Position numbers and translations under genes: made by a program
The notes under the pieces: generated by a model
What the model was told of the DNA's origin: nothing
What the model saw: the letters and a program-made list of their open reading frames with translations, nothing else
Database searches by the model: none
Assembly: GCF_000006445.2 (NCBI RefSeq)
Contig: NC_006045.2
Location: forward strand, 620,001 to 684,000
DNA length: 64,000 nt
Reading direction: 5' to 3'
From: Debaryomyces hansenii CBS767
Lineage: Eukaryota; Ascomycota; Pichiomycetes; Serinales; Debaryomycetaceae
Shown here: piece after piece, positions 1-8,706 of the stretch
Layout: the number at the start of each line of letters is the position of its first letter
Position numbering within the stretch: position 1 is the stretch's first letter

Positions 1-307
1 TTCTGATATGTTCATCATTTGATCCAGTTACCAAATACCTCTTTGCTAAATCAATTGATTTAATCGAGAGCGAATGTGCCTGAAAATGAAATACTGGTTG
101 AAAGACCGGCTGAGATTTATTAAAAAGGACAGATAAACACAATAAGTTGTGTTCGTAAGACCCTACCATGATACGAAATTGCACATTCTTAGTTGGTTTA
201 GAAATTTCTGGCTGTTTCTCTACTTCAGTAACCTCTGAATGTTTTACCTCTTCATCCTTAAACTTTTGGTCATTGATTTTGACCTTTTTGGAACCCTTAG
301 AACCCAT
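1..307 (-). CDS. MAK11: MAK11, WD40 ribosome-biogenesis protein (partial, N terminus only)
   Basis: Reading leftward from the ATG at 307 there are 102 open codons that run off the left edge of the window. After a Lys-rich leader of about 40 residues comes FRIMVGSYEHN (residues 44-54), then FHFQAHSLSIKSI (73-85) and YLVTGSNDEHI (91-101). This is the start of a WD40 beta-propeller, and the three segments match what I know of yeast Mak11 (human PAK1IP1). Mak11 is an essential nucleolar factor for 60S subunit maturation. The next gene to the right is CDC16, which is also its neighbour in S. cerevisiae. Two PAC motifs lie upstream, as expected for a ribosome-biogenesis gene. The rest of the propeller is outside the window. 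Confidence 0.92.
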   Translation of the reverse strand, partial: MGSKGSKKVKINDQKFKDEEVKHSEVTEVEKQPEISKPTKNVQFRIMVGSYEHNLLCLSVLFNKSQPVFQPVFHFQAHSLSIKSIDLAKRYLVTGSNDEHIR

Positions 308-370
308 ATTACAATATCTATTTCCAATATTAGCAATTACGTCCCATCTAGAATAGTAATCTTTTCTATA

Positions 371-406
371 GCGATGAGCCAAAAATTCCAAATGTCGCAT
401 CTCATC
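371..406 (-). promoter_or_regulatory. Pair of PAC-type ribosome-biogenesis motifs upstream of MAK11
   Basis: GCGATGAG stands at 371-378 on the plus strand, and a second GATGAGAT copy lies at 399-406 on the minus strand, 64-100 bases upstream of the MAK11 start. PAC (core GATGAG) marks rRNA-synthesis and ribosome-assembly genes in yeasts. The 260-base spacer is shared with CDC16, so which gene is served is inferred from the functional class. Confidence 0.6.
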
Positions 407-567
407 AATTTTGCGACATTCACCATCAGTGGTTTGTTTTGATAATATTTGCGGCAAGCATTATGATCAAGTCTATACTCTAGCGATTCGGTAAAAGATA
501 TCGTATATTATCCATACTGTTAGAACGTCTTAGGGTGAAAGACATTGAAGACCCCAATAAGAGAAAA

Positions 568-2664
568 ATGGTGCAAAATCAGAGAACACCATCACAACAT
601 AATTCTACCCTTTTCATTTCACCAGTTATCAATAATCGCCGACAAGATTTATTCATTACTCCTCCAAACCCACCAACAACATTATTCGATACACCAGGAT
701 CCAATCATTCGCTGTTTTTCAATTTAGAAAAGTCCAATTTGCATGAAGAACAGAAACAGGTGCATGATGTCGAACCACTTACACAAGCAGAAAAGTTGAG
801 ACTATGGAGACACGACGCATTGATGCAGCATCATTATACCACGGCTGAATATATAGGAGACAAAGTTTTGGCGTTGACAGACGATCCAAATGATGCATTT
901 TGGCTTGCGCAGGTGTATTTTAACAGTGGAAATTATTTGAGAGCAAAGCATCTCTTGACCAGTAAGCCCGAATTCGAAAAGTCTGTCAGTTGTCGATATT
1001 TGGCAGCGTATTGTCTATTAAAATTAGAATTATGGGACGATGCGCTCGACTTAATAGGAGAATCTAATCCATTTAGGAAGGATGATAATTATCAGGTAAG
1101 GAATAGTGATGGAGGGATTAAATTGGAGGCGTCAATGTGCTATTTAAGAGGTCTTATATATGCCAATCAAAACAATTTTGAAAAAGCAAAAGAATCGTAT
1201 AAGGAGGCGGTTTTGGTTGATGTCAAGTGTTATGAAGCTTTTAATGAGTTGATATCAAATAATTTGATGACTCCAAGTGAAGAATGGGCATTTATAACTT
1301 CATTGAATTATAGAGATGCGGACGATAACGATGAACTTATTAAATTATTATACACAACCAATTTAAGCAAATATTTGAATGTTCAAAAATTTGAAGAAGC
1401 AGAAAACATTTTGAAAGACGAATATGACTTGGGAGAGAATTGTGATATTCTATTGAGCAAAGCTGATTATCTTTACGTCCAATGTAATTTTGACGAATGT
1501 TTGGCTACGTATGAAAAAATTTTATCAAAGGATCCTTATAATTTCAATGTATTGCCGAATTATTTGAGTTGCTTACATGAGCTTGGAGGGAAGAATAAAC
1601 TATTCTTAAAGGCGCATCAATTGGCTGAGAATCATCCTAATAACCCAATGACCTGGTTATCAATTGGAGTATACTACTTATCTATAAATAAGATTATTGA
1701 AGCAAGAAAATTTTTCAGTAAAGCAACTTTATTAAATCCTAACTTTGGCCATGCCTGGATAGGATTTGCCCACACGTTTGCTGCAGAGGGTGAACATGAA
1801 CAAGCTATAAGTGCTTATGCGTTCGCTGCTAGATTGTTTCCTGGTTCACACTTACCCAACTTATTTTTGGGCATGCAACATCTCCAGATGAATAATCTAA
1901 ACTTATCAGAAGAATACTTAATCGTTTCGTCCCAGATATGTAACTCGGACCCCTTGGTTCTAAATGAGATAGGAGTCATTAATTTTTATAAGAATGATTT
2001 GATGAAAGCTGAACTTTATTTCCAAGAGGCACTAGGAGCTGCTAAGCATTTGAACTCTGATTCTAAAATCTGGATTTCGATACACGCTAATTTGGGCCAC
2101 GTCTTCAGAAAAGGTAATCGCCCTTACAAGGCATTGGAATGCTTCAATCAGGTATTGAAGATCAGCCATACGAATGATTCCAACATTTTATCAGCTATGG
2201 GGCTCATCTATTTGAAATTAGGAAATGTTTTCAAAGCGATAGACACGCTTCATGATGCACTCGCTATTTCGCCGTCTGATCCAGTGGCTTCCGATCTTTT
2301 GAAACGGGCCTTGGAGTCCAACAAAACGAATAGTTCACTATTTTTGACCCATACGAGCGATAAGTTATTAGAATTAAACATGCCAACGTTGCAATACAGA
2401 TCCCGGAAAAACAAGTCAAAATCAAGTCAGCATCTTGCTGATATCACAACTTCAAATAATAAGCTTATGACACCGATAAATAATAAGACAAAGAACTTGC
2501 CGAACGCACCAAGAAGAGATGACGTGCTTCCAGATAGCTTTACTCTGAGAGACTATAGTGACCTGGTTGAGGCAGGCGACGTAAATCTGGTTGCGCATGA
2601 TTTGAGAAAAGGAGAGGAATCTAGTGACGAAGATGATGAAGTAATGGATATAGAGAGTGATTAG
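568..2664 (+). CDS. CDC16: CDC16, APC/C tetratricopeptide subunit (Apc6)
   Basis: Encodes a 698-residue protein of the anaphase-promoting complex, the nuclear ubiquitin ligase that degrades securin and cyclins. A poorly conserved Asn/Pro-rich N terminus (about 75 residues) is followed by the conserved block EKLRLWRHDALMQH and ADDPNDAFWLAQVY-like sequence, then a long run of TPR repeats to about residue 600, including AWIGFAHTFAAEGEHEQAIS and DPLVLNEIGVINFYKNDLMK. The tail is acidic (SSDEDDEVMDIESD). The frame is open from a GTG at 535, but the first ATG is at 568 and is taken as the start. It lies beside MAK11, as in S. cerevisiae, although here the two genes are divergent. Confidence 0.96.
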   Translation: MVQNQRTPSQHNSTLFISPVINNRRQDLFITPPNPPTTLFDTPGSNHSLFFNLEKSNLHEEQKQVHDVEPLTQAEKLRLWRHDALMQHHYTTAEYIGDKVLALTDDPNDAFWLAQVYFNSGNYLRAKHLLTSKPEFEKSVSCRYLAAYCLLKLELWDDALDLIGESNPFRKDDNYQVRNSDGGIKLEASMCYLRGLIYANQNNFEKAKESYKEAVLVDVKCYEAFNELISNNLMTPSEEWAFITSLNYRDADDNDELIKLLYTTNLSKYLNVQKFEEAENILKDEYDLGENCDILLSKADYLYVQCNFDECLATYEKILSKDPYNFNVLPNYLSCLHELGGKNKLFLKAHQLAENHPNNPMTWLSIGVYYLSINKIIEARKFFSKATLLNPNFGHAWIGFAHTFAAEGEHEQAISAYAFAARLFPGSHLPNLFLGMQHLQMNNLNLSEEYLIVSSQICNSDPLVLNEIGVINFYKNDLMKAELYFQEALGAAKHLNSDSKIWISIHANLGHVFRKGNRPYKALECFNQVLKISHTNDSNILSAMGLIYLKLGNVFKAIDTLHDALAISPSDPVASDLLKRALESNKTNSSLFLTHTSDKLLELNMPTLQYRSRKNKSKSSQHLADITTSNNKLMTPINNKTKNLPNAPRRDDVLPDSFTLRDYSDLVEAGDVNLVAHDLRKGEESSDEDDEVMDIESD

Positions 2665-3017
2665 TAGTATATATATATATATATAGTAGTAACGAATATA
2701 ATGTGCATAATTTTTTTTAATTGTTTCGTACCTTATTATCACCTGATTGCAACATACGCTAAATTCTAAAATAGGTACAAAACTAATAATAAACAATAAT
2801 ACAATAGATTAACAGTAGTTTAGTCGTCTAAATAAAATCGGAAAATCCTTATTAAGATAAGTCATATCATATTGATTTAGGTGCTTCTATAGAATTTCTC
2901 TTGTTTGGAACTAGAGAATTAATCTACACTTCATCCTTAGCATACCGGAGTGAATCGCCCCTGCATTAGTACCATCATAAAATCCAATATTTAACCAACC
3001 AATGAACCATTGAAGTT
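2665..3017. other. Spacer CDC16-HSV2 with a short TA repeat
   Basis: This 353-base AT-rich spacer holds the CDC16 3' end and the HSV2 promoter. Nine TA units at 2668-2685 directly follow the CDC16 stop codon. Apart from the tiny upstream frame listed separately I see no gene or RNA. Confidence 0.7.
3002..3013 (+). promoter_or_regulatory. Three-codon upstream ORF before HSV2
   Basis: ATG AAC CAT TGA lies in the HSV2 leader and ends four bases before the HSV2 ATG at 3018. If transcription starts upstream of 3002, scanning ribosomes meet this frame first. Whether it is in the mRNA cannot be told from sequence. Confidence 0.4.
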
Positions 3018-4316
3018 ATGAATACACTTTCAGCGATATCTAATAATAAACAATCAAAAGAACTTCAAATATTAAACATAAACTTTAATCAGGATCAAGG
3101 ATGTTTTGCCGTGGGTCACGAATATGGGTTTCTAGTCTATAATACCAATCCCATTGACATAAGAGTAAAGAGAAATTTCAATATAAATGGGCATGGCTCA
3201 GGGATTGCACATATTACAATGCTTCATAGGACCAATTATTTAGCATTAGTGGGAGGAGGGAAAAACCCCAAGTTTGCAAATAATAAATTGGTGATCTGGG
3301 ATGATTTAAAACGAAAGAACAGTTTGAATTTGGAATTTATGAGTCCAGTGCTTAATGTTCTATTATCAAGAATTAGAATAATCGTGGTTTTAAAGAATCA
3401 GGTTCTAGTATATGGTTTTTCATCGCCGCCGAAGAAATTTGCTACGTACGAAACAATAGAGAATGAATTCGGTTTAGCTGACCTATCGGTCAATTTTACT
3501 AATTCAATAGGCAACAATTTGTCTACGTCTAATTCTTCAATTTCTTCTTTGGTTTCGAACCAAGTATCATATGACAGTAACAAATATCAAACCCTTGCAT
3601 TCCCTGGTCGGTCGATTGGCCAAATCCAAATAGTTGACGTATCACCATCAGGTCAAGAAAAGAACTTAGTAAGTATAATAAAAGCGCATAAGTCAAAAAT
3701 TCGGTGTCTTGCGCTTAACCGATCTGGTACCTTAGTGGCTTCGGCATCTGAAACTGGTACCATCATAAGAGTTCATTCTACTCATAATACAGCGTTGTTA
3801 TATGAATTTAGGAGAGGTTTAGACAGAGCCATAGTAACTTCCATGAAATTTTCGCACGATGATTCAAAATTAGCTGTCTTATCAGACAAGAATACTTTGC
3901 ATGTTTATAACGTCTCTCCGTTGAATACGAGTCTGGGAGCAACTAGTGATCTTGTAACTCATAACGAAACTTACCCTGTAAATAGACTGCATTTATTAGG
4001 AAGCATTGCTTTTCCTATTCCGATTCCAAAGTATTTCAAATCCACATGGTCATTCTGCTCCGTTAATACAAATAAATATCATCCAAGTGGTTCTGATAAT
4101 GATACCATCAATGATGTGGGGATAATTGGATGGTCTGGGAATGACAGTATCATAATAATTTGGCAAAACAAAAAAATATGGGAGAAATATGTTATTGTTG
4201 AAAAACGTAACAAGTACCTAGGAGATATTAATGATGGGTTAAACACCAGTCATCAAGGAAGTTCTAACTGGGAGCTTGTGAGATTTAATTGGAAAAATCT
4301 TGATAATTTAGACTGA
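3018..4316 (+). CDS. HSV2: HSV2, PROPPIN phosphoinositide-binding beta-propeller
   Basis: 432-residue WD40-like protein of the Atg18/Atg21/Hsv2 family, which binds PI3P and PI(3,5)P2 on endosomes and the vacuole and acts in selective autophagy. The family hallmark FRRG is at residues 264-267, inside YEFRRGLDRAIVTSMKFS. The residues after FRRG (LDRA) are of the Hsv2 type rather than the Thr-Tyr seen in Atg18 and Atg21. Blade motifs IIKAHKSKIRCLALNRSGT and KLAVLSDKNTLHVYNV flank it. Length is close to S. cerevisiae Hsv2. It converges on PET54 (the minus gene at 4392), an arrangement also found in S. cerevisiae (YGR223C/YGR222W), which supports the assignment over ATG21. Confidence 0.92.
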   Translation: MNTLSAISNNKQSKELQILNINFNQDQGCFAVGHEYGFLVYNTNPIDIRVKRNFNINGHGSGIAHITMLHRTNYLALVGGGKNPKFANNKLVIWDDLKRKNSLNLEFMSPVLNVLLSRIRIIVVLKNQVLVYGFSSPPKKFATYETIENEFGLADLSVNFTNSIGNNLSTSNSSISSLVSNQVSYDSNKYQTLAFPGRSIGQIQIVDVSPSGQEKNLVSIIKAHKSKIRCLALNRSGTLVASASETGTIIRVHSTHNTALLYEFRRGLDRAIVTSMKFSHDDSKLAVLSDKNTLHVYNVSPLNTSLGATSDLVTHNETYPVNRLHLLGSIAFPIPIPKYFKSTWSFCSVNTNKYHPSGSDNDTINDVGIIGWSGNDSIIIIWQNKKIWEKYVIVEKRNKYLGDINDGLNTSHQGSSNWELVRFNWKNLDNLD

Positions 4317-4338
4317 ACTATGTACATCATTATTTAAT

Positions 4339-4346
4339 TATTTACA
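4339..4346 (-). promoter_or_regulatory. Puf3-type UGUAAAUA element in the PET54 3' region
   Basis: On the minus strand TGTAAATA begins about 46 bases after the PET54 stop, with C at the -2 position favoured by S. cerevisiae Puf3. PET54 is a nuclear gene for mitochondrial translation, the class Puf3 controls. Matching the 8-mer is direct observation; binding is inferred. Confidence 0.5.
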
Positions 4347-4391
4347 CGCAGAACTTACTAATTGGAAGAAACAAAGTCATTTACATACTAT

Positions 4392-5471
4392 TTAATCAAC
4401 GATTTCGCATAGTATAGGTTCGTAGAATTTCTTCTCTTTTTCAGATTGAACACTTTCCCACTTTCTGCCATGGAAATTTCGAACAAATCTCTGAGCATTG
4501 TCCTTATTAGCGAATCTAATTAGATTCAAATGCACTTGGTTTATAGGATCATTCACAATTGTAGTAAAACAATTTGAGAATTTTGCTAACGGTGCTAGTT
4601 CGTAATCCCACAATAACTTCGGTAATGCATGTTTCGATAACCCAAACGGTAAATTTCGTACTAAAACCAGGGCAACACGGCTATTGGTGTCAATTAAATC
4701 GATTATTGGGCCGTACAAAGGATCCAGGTCAAGATACTCGTAATTTTCAATCTTCTTTTTCTCCAAATTCATGATTTGCGTTATTATGGAAGACTTATAG
4801 GGTGAATGCTGAAAGATATTCTGTATTGGAGTGTTTCCAATAGTTTTCTCTATTCGTATTTTATGGTTATGCAACAACTCATTTATCGAACTATCCAATA
4901 GCGGTGACGACATGTATTTCAATTCATTTGCCGTTGCCCCAACAAATTCAAAGTTCAAATCGAACCCATTAATCTGCTTGTCTATCGTCTCCAACCAATA
5001 CACACATGCATGCTTATAATTGGGAAATATAAGGTAGTAGGCACCGGTGGGCAAAAGGTTTATCGGATTTCGAGCCTTCACTACCTTAAACTGTATTCCC
5101 TTCCGGAGTTCGTCCGATAAGTAGTACTTCCGTTCTCGATTAATCGGGTATATATTGTAGAAATCATTATAACTGATAAACGAATTCTGGCAGTTGAATT
5201 TCAAGATATTTGATTTCCTTCGTGCTGCATTGGTTTTGGGCAAATCCTCCACCGCCGTCTCCAACGGTTTCTGTTTCCATTCATTCTCCATTAATCCGTC
5301 TAATATTGATCCTTTGGCCTTCTCATTTGGCTTCTCATTTGTCAATGTCTCATCCTGCTGGTATAAATATTTGCTTACTATCGGCACCTTAGTCGCTATT
5401 TCTGTCGACGTAGTTGTATATAATAAATTAAGAAGCCTATTGGAAGCTCCTTTGGATAGTTTAGAACTCAT
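4392..5471 (-). CDS. PET54: PET54, COX3 mRNA translational activator / COX1 intron splicing factor
   Basis: 359-residue basic protein that I assign to Pet54, the mitochondrial inner-membrane factor required in S. cerevisiae for COX3 translation and aI5-beta splicing of COX1. Sequence identity is low, but two stretches line up with what I recall of yeast Pet54: a central block with FYNIYPINRERKYYLSDEL then QFKVVKARNP and GAYYLIFPNYKHA (about residues 105-165), and an RRM-like C-terminal block with VALVLVRNLPFGLSKH and NKDNAQRFVRNFHGRKW (about 268-340). The N terminus is basic and hydroxylated, suiting mitochondrial import. The protein is about 65 residues longer than the S. cerevisiae one. Its convergent neighbour HSV2 is also its neighbour in S. 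cerevisiae, and this decides the call. Confidence 0.85.
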   Translation of the reverse strand: MSSKLSKGASNRLLNLLYTTTSTEIATKVPIVSKYLYQQDETLTNEKPNEKAKGSILDGLMENEWKQKPLETAVEDLPKTNAARRKSNILKFNCQNSFISYNDFYNIYPINRERKYYLSDELRKGIQFKVVKARNPINLLPTGAYYLIFPNYKHACVYWLETIDKQINGFDLNFEFVGATANELKYMSSPLLDSSINELLHNHKIRIEKTIGNTPIQNIFQHSPYKSSIITQIMNLEKKKIENYEYLDLDPLYGPIIDLIDTNSRVALVLVRNLPFGLSKHALPKLLWDYELAPLAKFSNCFTTIVNDPINQVHLNLIRFANKDNAQRFVRNFHGRKWESVQSEKEKKFYEPILCEIVD

Positions 5472-5874
5472 ATAAGCCTATCAGCGTATTCATAAAATGT
5501 AATTGCAAATGTATAGTAGTGGTTATTGTTAACGTCTGTAACTTTTCAAAAAAAGACCACAAAACTACTGGAGTATTTTTTTTGTCGTGAATAGCCTTCG
5601 GGAGAAAATTAATACACAGTTTAGACGGCTTACTATTGACATTAGGTTATCTTGACTTAAAAAACGAGTTCTTGTTTAGATTTGATAAAGATTCAATATA
5701 ATCTGTTATCTTGTATCTTAATTTAGAGCAGGTTGGCGGTTAAAATATACTATACAAGTAGTTTTTTGATTATCTATCAAAAGACCCTCGTGCATTATCA
5801 TAATAGCTGTGAAGACGTGCTTATCAATTCTTTTTTTTGAAGTTTTATTGGTATAGGTGCTTGATATACGTAAG
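5472..5874. promoter_or_regulatory. Divergent promoter region PET54 / PUF3
   Basis: 403 bases between two outward-facing starts. It contains A and T tracts (5550-5585, 5829-5840) of the kind that exclude nucleosomes in yeast promoters. I see no recognisable factor site or additional gene. Confidence 0.5.
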
Positions 5875-8337
5875 ATGTCTTCAGAAACAATATGGTCGAA
5901 TAATGGTACGTCGCCGTTGCAGTCTTCGACGGGTACCAATCAGTATCGAAGTGTATTAGATCAAGTGGATCCAGAGGTGGCCAAGATGTTGGCCAACTCG
6001 AATTCGAATCCGATGATTTCCGGCGATAATGACGGTAATAGCAGAAGGTTTTCGTTCAATGATGGTAGTGATATGGATGGGAACTTTTTTGGGTTCAAAA
6101 AGGGTTCCTTATCTGCAATTACGGCGCCAGCTGGGGGTTATGCTGGTAGTAATAACGGGAGCAACACAGGTCCTCAGCGTATAAACTTTGGTGCTGCATC
6201 GATCAGTGGAGGGATTGCCAGTAGACATCCGCCGCAGGATAGCTTTTTGCAGAAGTTTTCGTCTGTAGCAGATGCTACTAGAGATATTGAGTTATCCAAT
6301 AACTTGGGGAAAATATCTCTTGACGCACCAAGCTCGAGAAGAACTAGCTTTAACAACACAGACGCATCTAATAATATGACGCCGTTGGGAGAAGTGGGTG
6401 GTATCTTAGGTACGCCTCACGGTTCTTTAAATGAAAACTTGAATATGCCTGTTCCAAGAACGTCCAGACATCAATCAATCAGCGAAAAAATTGATAACTA
6501 CAACAATAGTTCGCCGATTCAAGCTGGTGCTGCTTTATCAGTTAATTCAGATTTAAACAGTAATGCGAACGACCAGACTTCAGCTATTCGTCACCCACAA
6601 GCTCCCCATACGTTTTGGAACCCAGCAACGGCTACATCCTTCACCCCTAACAATTCATATGGGTATTTTATGGAAAATAATGGGTTGCAAGGAGCTCCTG
6701 TTCCTCCGCAAAACTTTAATCCTTACAATCGTAATGGTCCTAGTGCTCCACCAATTAGTCCCCCACCATTTATGATTCCCTCGCCTCCAGCACAGTTCAT
6801 GGATCCTGGCTTATACAATATGATGACATATGGTATCAATGATGACTCTCCTGATGGCGAGCATCAAGAGGACAAGGATAACAGTGATGATGCCAAAAAT
6901 GGTGATTTGAATAATCGACTGGAAACAAAGCAGAAGGATGTATCAAGAAAGGGACATACTCCTGGTATTGGTTTAATGAATCGTCAAGCCGGAGCTGGAG
7001 CAGGATTTATGTTTCAACCTTTTAATCCTTACTCCCTTTATCAGCAGTCGTCGCCGCCTGTGGGTATGTCACCAGTGGCTGATCCAAACTCTGGAAATTC
7101 ATTACTTGATGATGGTACCTCAAAGAATGTACCTCCAACCCAACTGACACGTCCATCACACGCAGCTCCTTCAAATGGTAACAAGCGCAAGGGTAACCCA
7201 AGAAACGCTTCTTCGTCTGGTAAAGGAACTAACCATATTTACAGATCACCTTTACTTGAGGAAATCCGTTCCAATTTCAAGGGTAAAGAATATTTTTTGA
7301 AAGATATCTATGGGCATGCCGTTGAATTTACGAAAGATCAGCATGGATCGCGTTTTATCCAACAAAAGTTGCCAGAATCTAGTGATGAAGAAAAAGAAGT
7401 GATTTTCAATGAAATTAGAGATATATCGTATGATTTGATGACTGATGTTTTCGGTAATTATGTCATACAAAAGTATTTCGAACATGGATCCCCAATTCAA
7501 AAGAAAATCTTGTTGGACTGTATGATTGGTCATATTTATGAATTGTCTTTACAGACATTTGGCTGTCGTGTTGTACAAAGGGCCTTAGAGGCGATTGATT
7601 TAGACGGACAAATCCAAATTATTGAAGAATTAAAAGACTACATTTTGGTATGTGCAAAGGACCAAAATGGTAATCATGTTATTCAAAAGTCTATTGAAAC
7701 AATTCCATTTGATCGTATTGAGTTTGTCTTAGAATCCTTAGATAATCAAATATACCACTTGTCAACCCATCCTTATGGTTGCAGAGTGATTCAGCGTTTA
7801 TTAGAGCATTCGGATGCTGAAGACAGAAAGAAAATATTAGGAGAATTGAATAGATTTATTTTCTATTTGATTCAAGACCAATATGGTAATTATGTTATGC
7901 AACATACTTTAGAACGAGGTAACCCAGAAGATAGGGAAGAGATTTTGAAAATTGTTTTAGGATCCGTTGTTAACTTTTCGAAACATAAGTTTGCTTCAAA
8001 TGTTATTGAAAAATGTATCAAGTTTGGTACTTTAGATCAAAGAAGACGCATACTACATGAAGTCATGATTGGAAATGAAGACTACAACGTTGAAACTGTC
8101 AGTGACGATTCAGCTTTAGCATTAATGATGAAGGACCAATATGCTAATTATGTGATTCAGAAATTGGTTGAAGGTTTCGATGCAAAGAGCGACGAGAAGA
8201 AAATTTTGGTTGTAAAATTGAGACAATATTTAAAACAAATTTCTTCAAAAAATAATTATGGGAAGCATTTAGCTTCAGTTGAAAAAATGATTATAGTTGC
8301 AGAAACAGCGTTAGTTGAGGCAGAAAGAAGTACATAA
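5875..8337 (+). CDS. PUF3: PUF3, Pumilio-family RNA-binding regulator of mitochondrial mRNAs
   Basis: 820-residue protein. Residues 1-450 are low complexity (Asn, Ser, Pro, Gly). A Pumilio homology domain starts near residue 452 (YRSPLLEEIRSNF) with eight PUM repeats to about 800. The base-reading triplets can be read in order: repeat 1 S-R-Q (GSRFIQQ), 2 N-Y-Q (GNYVIQK), 3 C-R-Q (GCRVVQR), 4 N-H-Q (GNHVIQK), 5 C-R-Q (GCRVIQR), 6 N-Y-Q (GNYVMQH), 7 S-N-E (ASNVIEK), 8 N-Y-Q (ANYVIQK). By the PUF code these read 5'-UGUAUAUA, the Puf3 motif. Puf3 binds 3' UTRs of nuclear mRNAs for mitochondrial proteins in the cytoplasm. The frame is open from a GTG at 5857; the ATG at 5875 is the start. PUF4 and PUF5 have different repeat layouts, so Puf3 is preferred. 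Confidence 0.93.
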   Translation: MSSETIWSNNGTSPLQSSTGTNQYRSVLDQVDPEVAKMLANSNSNPMISGDNDGNSRRFSFNDGSDMDGNFFGFKKGSLSAITAPAGGYAGSNNGSNTGPQRINFGAASISGGIASRHPPQDSFLQKFSSVADATRDIELSNNLGKISLDAPSSRRTSFNNTDASNNMTPLGEVGGILGTPHGSLNENLNMPVPRTSRHQSISEKIDNYNNSSPIQAGAALSVNSDLNSNANDQTSAIRHPQAPHTFWNPATATSFTPNNSYGYFMENNGLQGAPVPPQNFNPYNRNGPSAPPISPPPFMIPSPPAQFMDPGLYNMMTYGINDDSPDGEHQEDKDNSDDAKNGDLNNRLETKQKDVSRKGHTPGIGLMNRQAGAGAGFMFQPFNPYSLYQQSSPPVGMSPVADPNSGNSLLDDGTSKNVPPTQLTRPSHAAPSNGNKRKGNPRNASSSGKGTNHIYRSPLLEEIRSNFKGKEYFLKDIYGHAVEFTKDQHGSRFIQQKLPESSDEEKEVIFNEIRDISYDLMTDVFGNYVIQKYFEHGSPIQKKILLDCMIGHIYELSLQTFGCRVVQRALEAIDLDGQIQIIEELKDYILVCAKDQNGNHVIQKSIETIPFDRIEFVLESLDNQIYHLSTHPYGCRVIQRLLEHSDAEDRKKILGELNRFIFYLIQDQYGNYVMQHTLERGNPEDREEILKIVLGSVVNFSKHKFASNVIEKCIKFGTLDQRRRILHEVMIGNEDYNVETVSDDSALALMMKDQYANYVIQKLVEGFDAKSDEKKILVVKLRQYLKQISSKNNYGKHLASVEKMIIVAETALVEAERST

Positions 8338-8706
8338 TACTGTCACTTGGTTGCTTATTTATTAAAGATTATTAAATTCTGATTTTTTGCTAAAAAGTGG
8401 AACAACTGTCTTTATTACTAAACACCGGTTTAATGTACCGATGTTTTATCGTTCCCGTTTATTTTGTGTATATAGGTTTTCTCTAATTGGTAATTGATTG
8501 CTTATTTCATCGCTTTCTTCTATTGTTTATACTCTTACTGTTAATAATTTTGTATATATGTGTTTATAAATAAAAATTTCTAAAATTACTGTACATATAT
8601 TGTGTTCGTCATTACATAATTAAATTATACGCTCCAGGTAGTATAATAATAGACATAAAATATTTAGTACGTAGCAGACATGTCTTCGTATCGTTATATT
8701 GTTTGT
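8338..8706. other. PUF3 3' region with three UGUANAUA motifs
   Basis: This 369-base convergent spacer lies between PUF3 and the SIS-domain gene. On the plus strand TGTATATA occurs at 8467-8474 and 8551-8558, and TGTACATA at 8590-8597. All fit the recognition sequence predicted from the PUM repeats of PUF3, the gene just upstream. No gene or RNA is visible. Confidence 0.5.
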
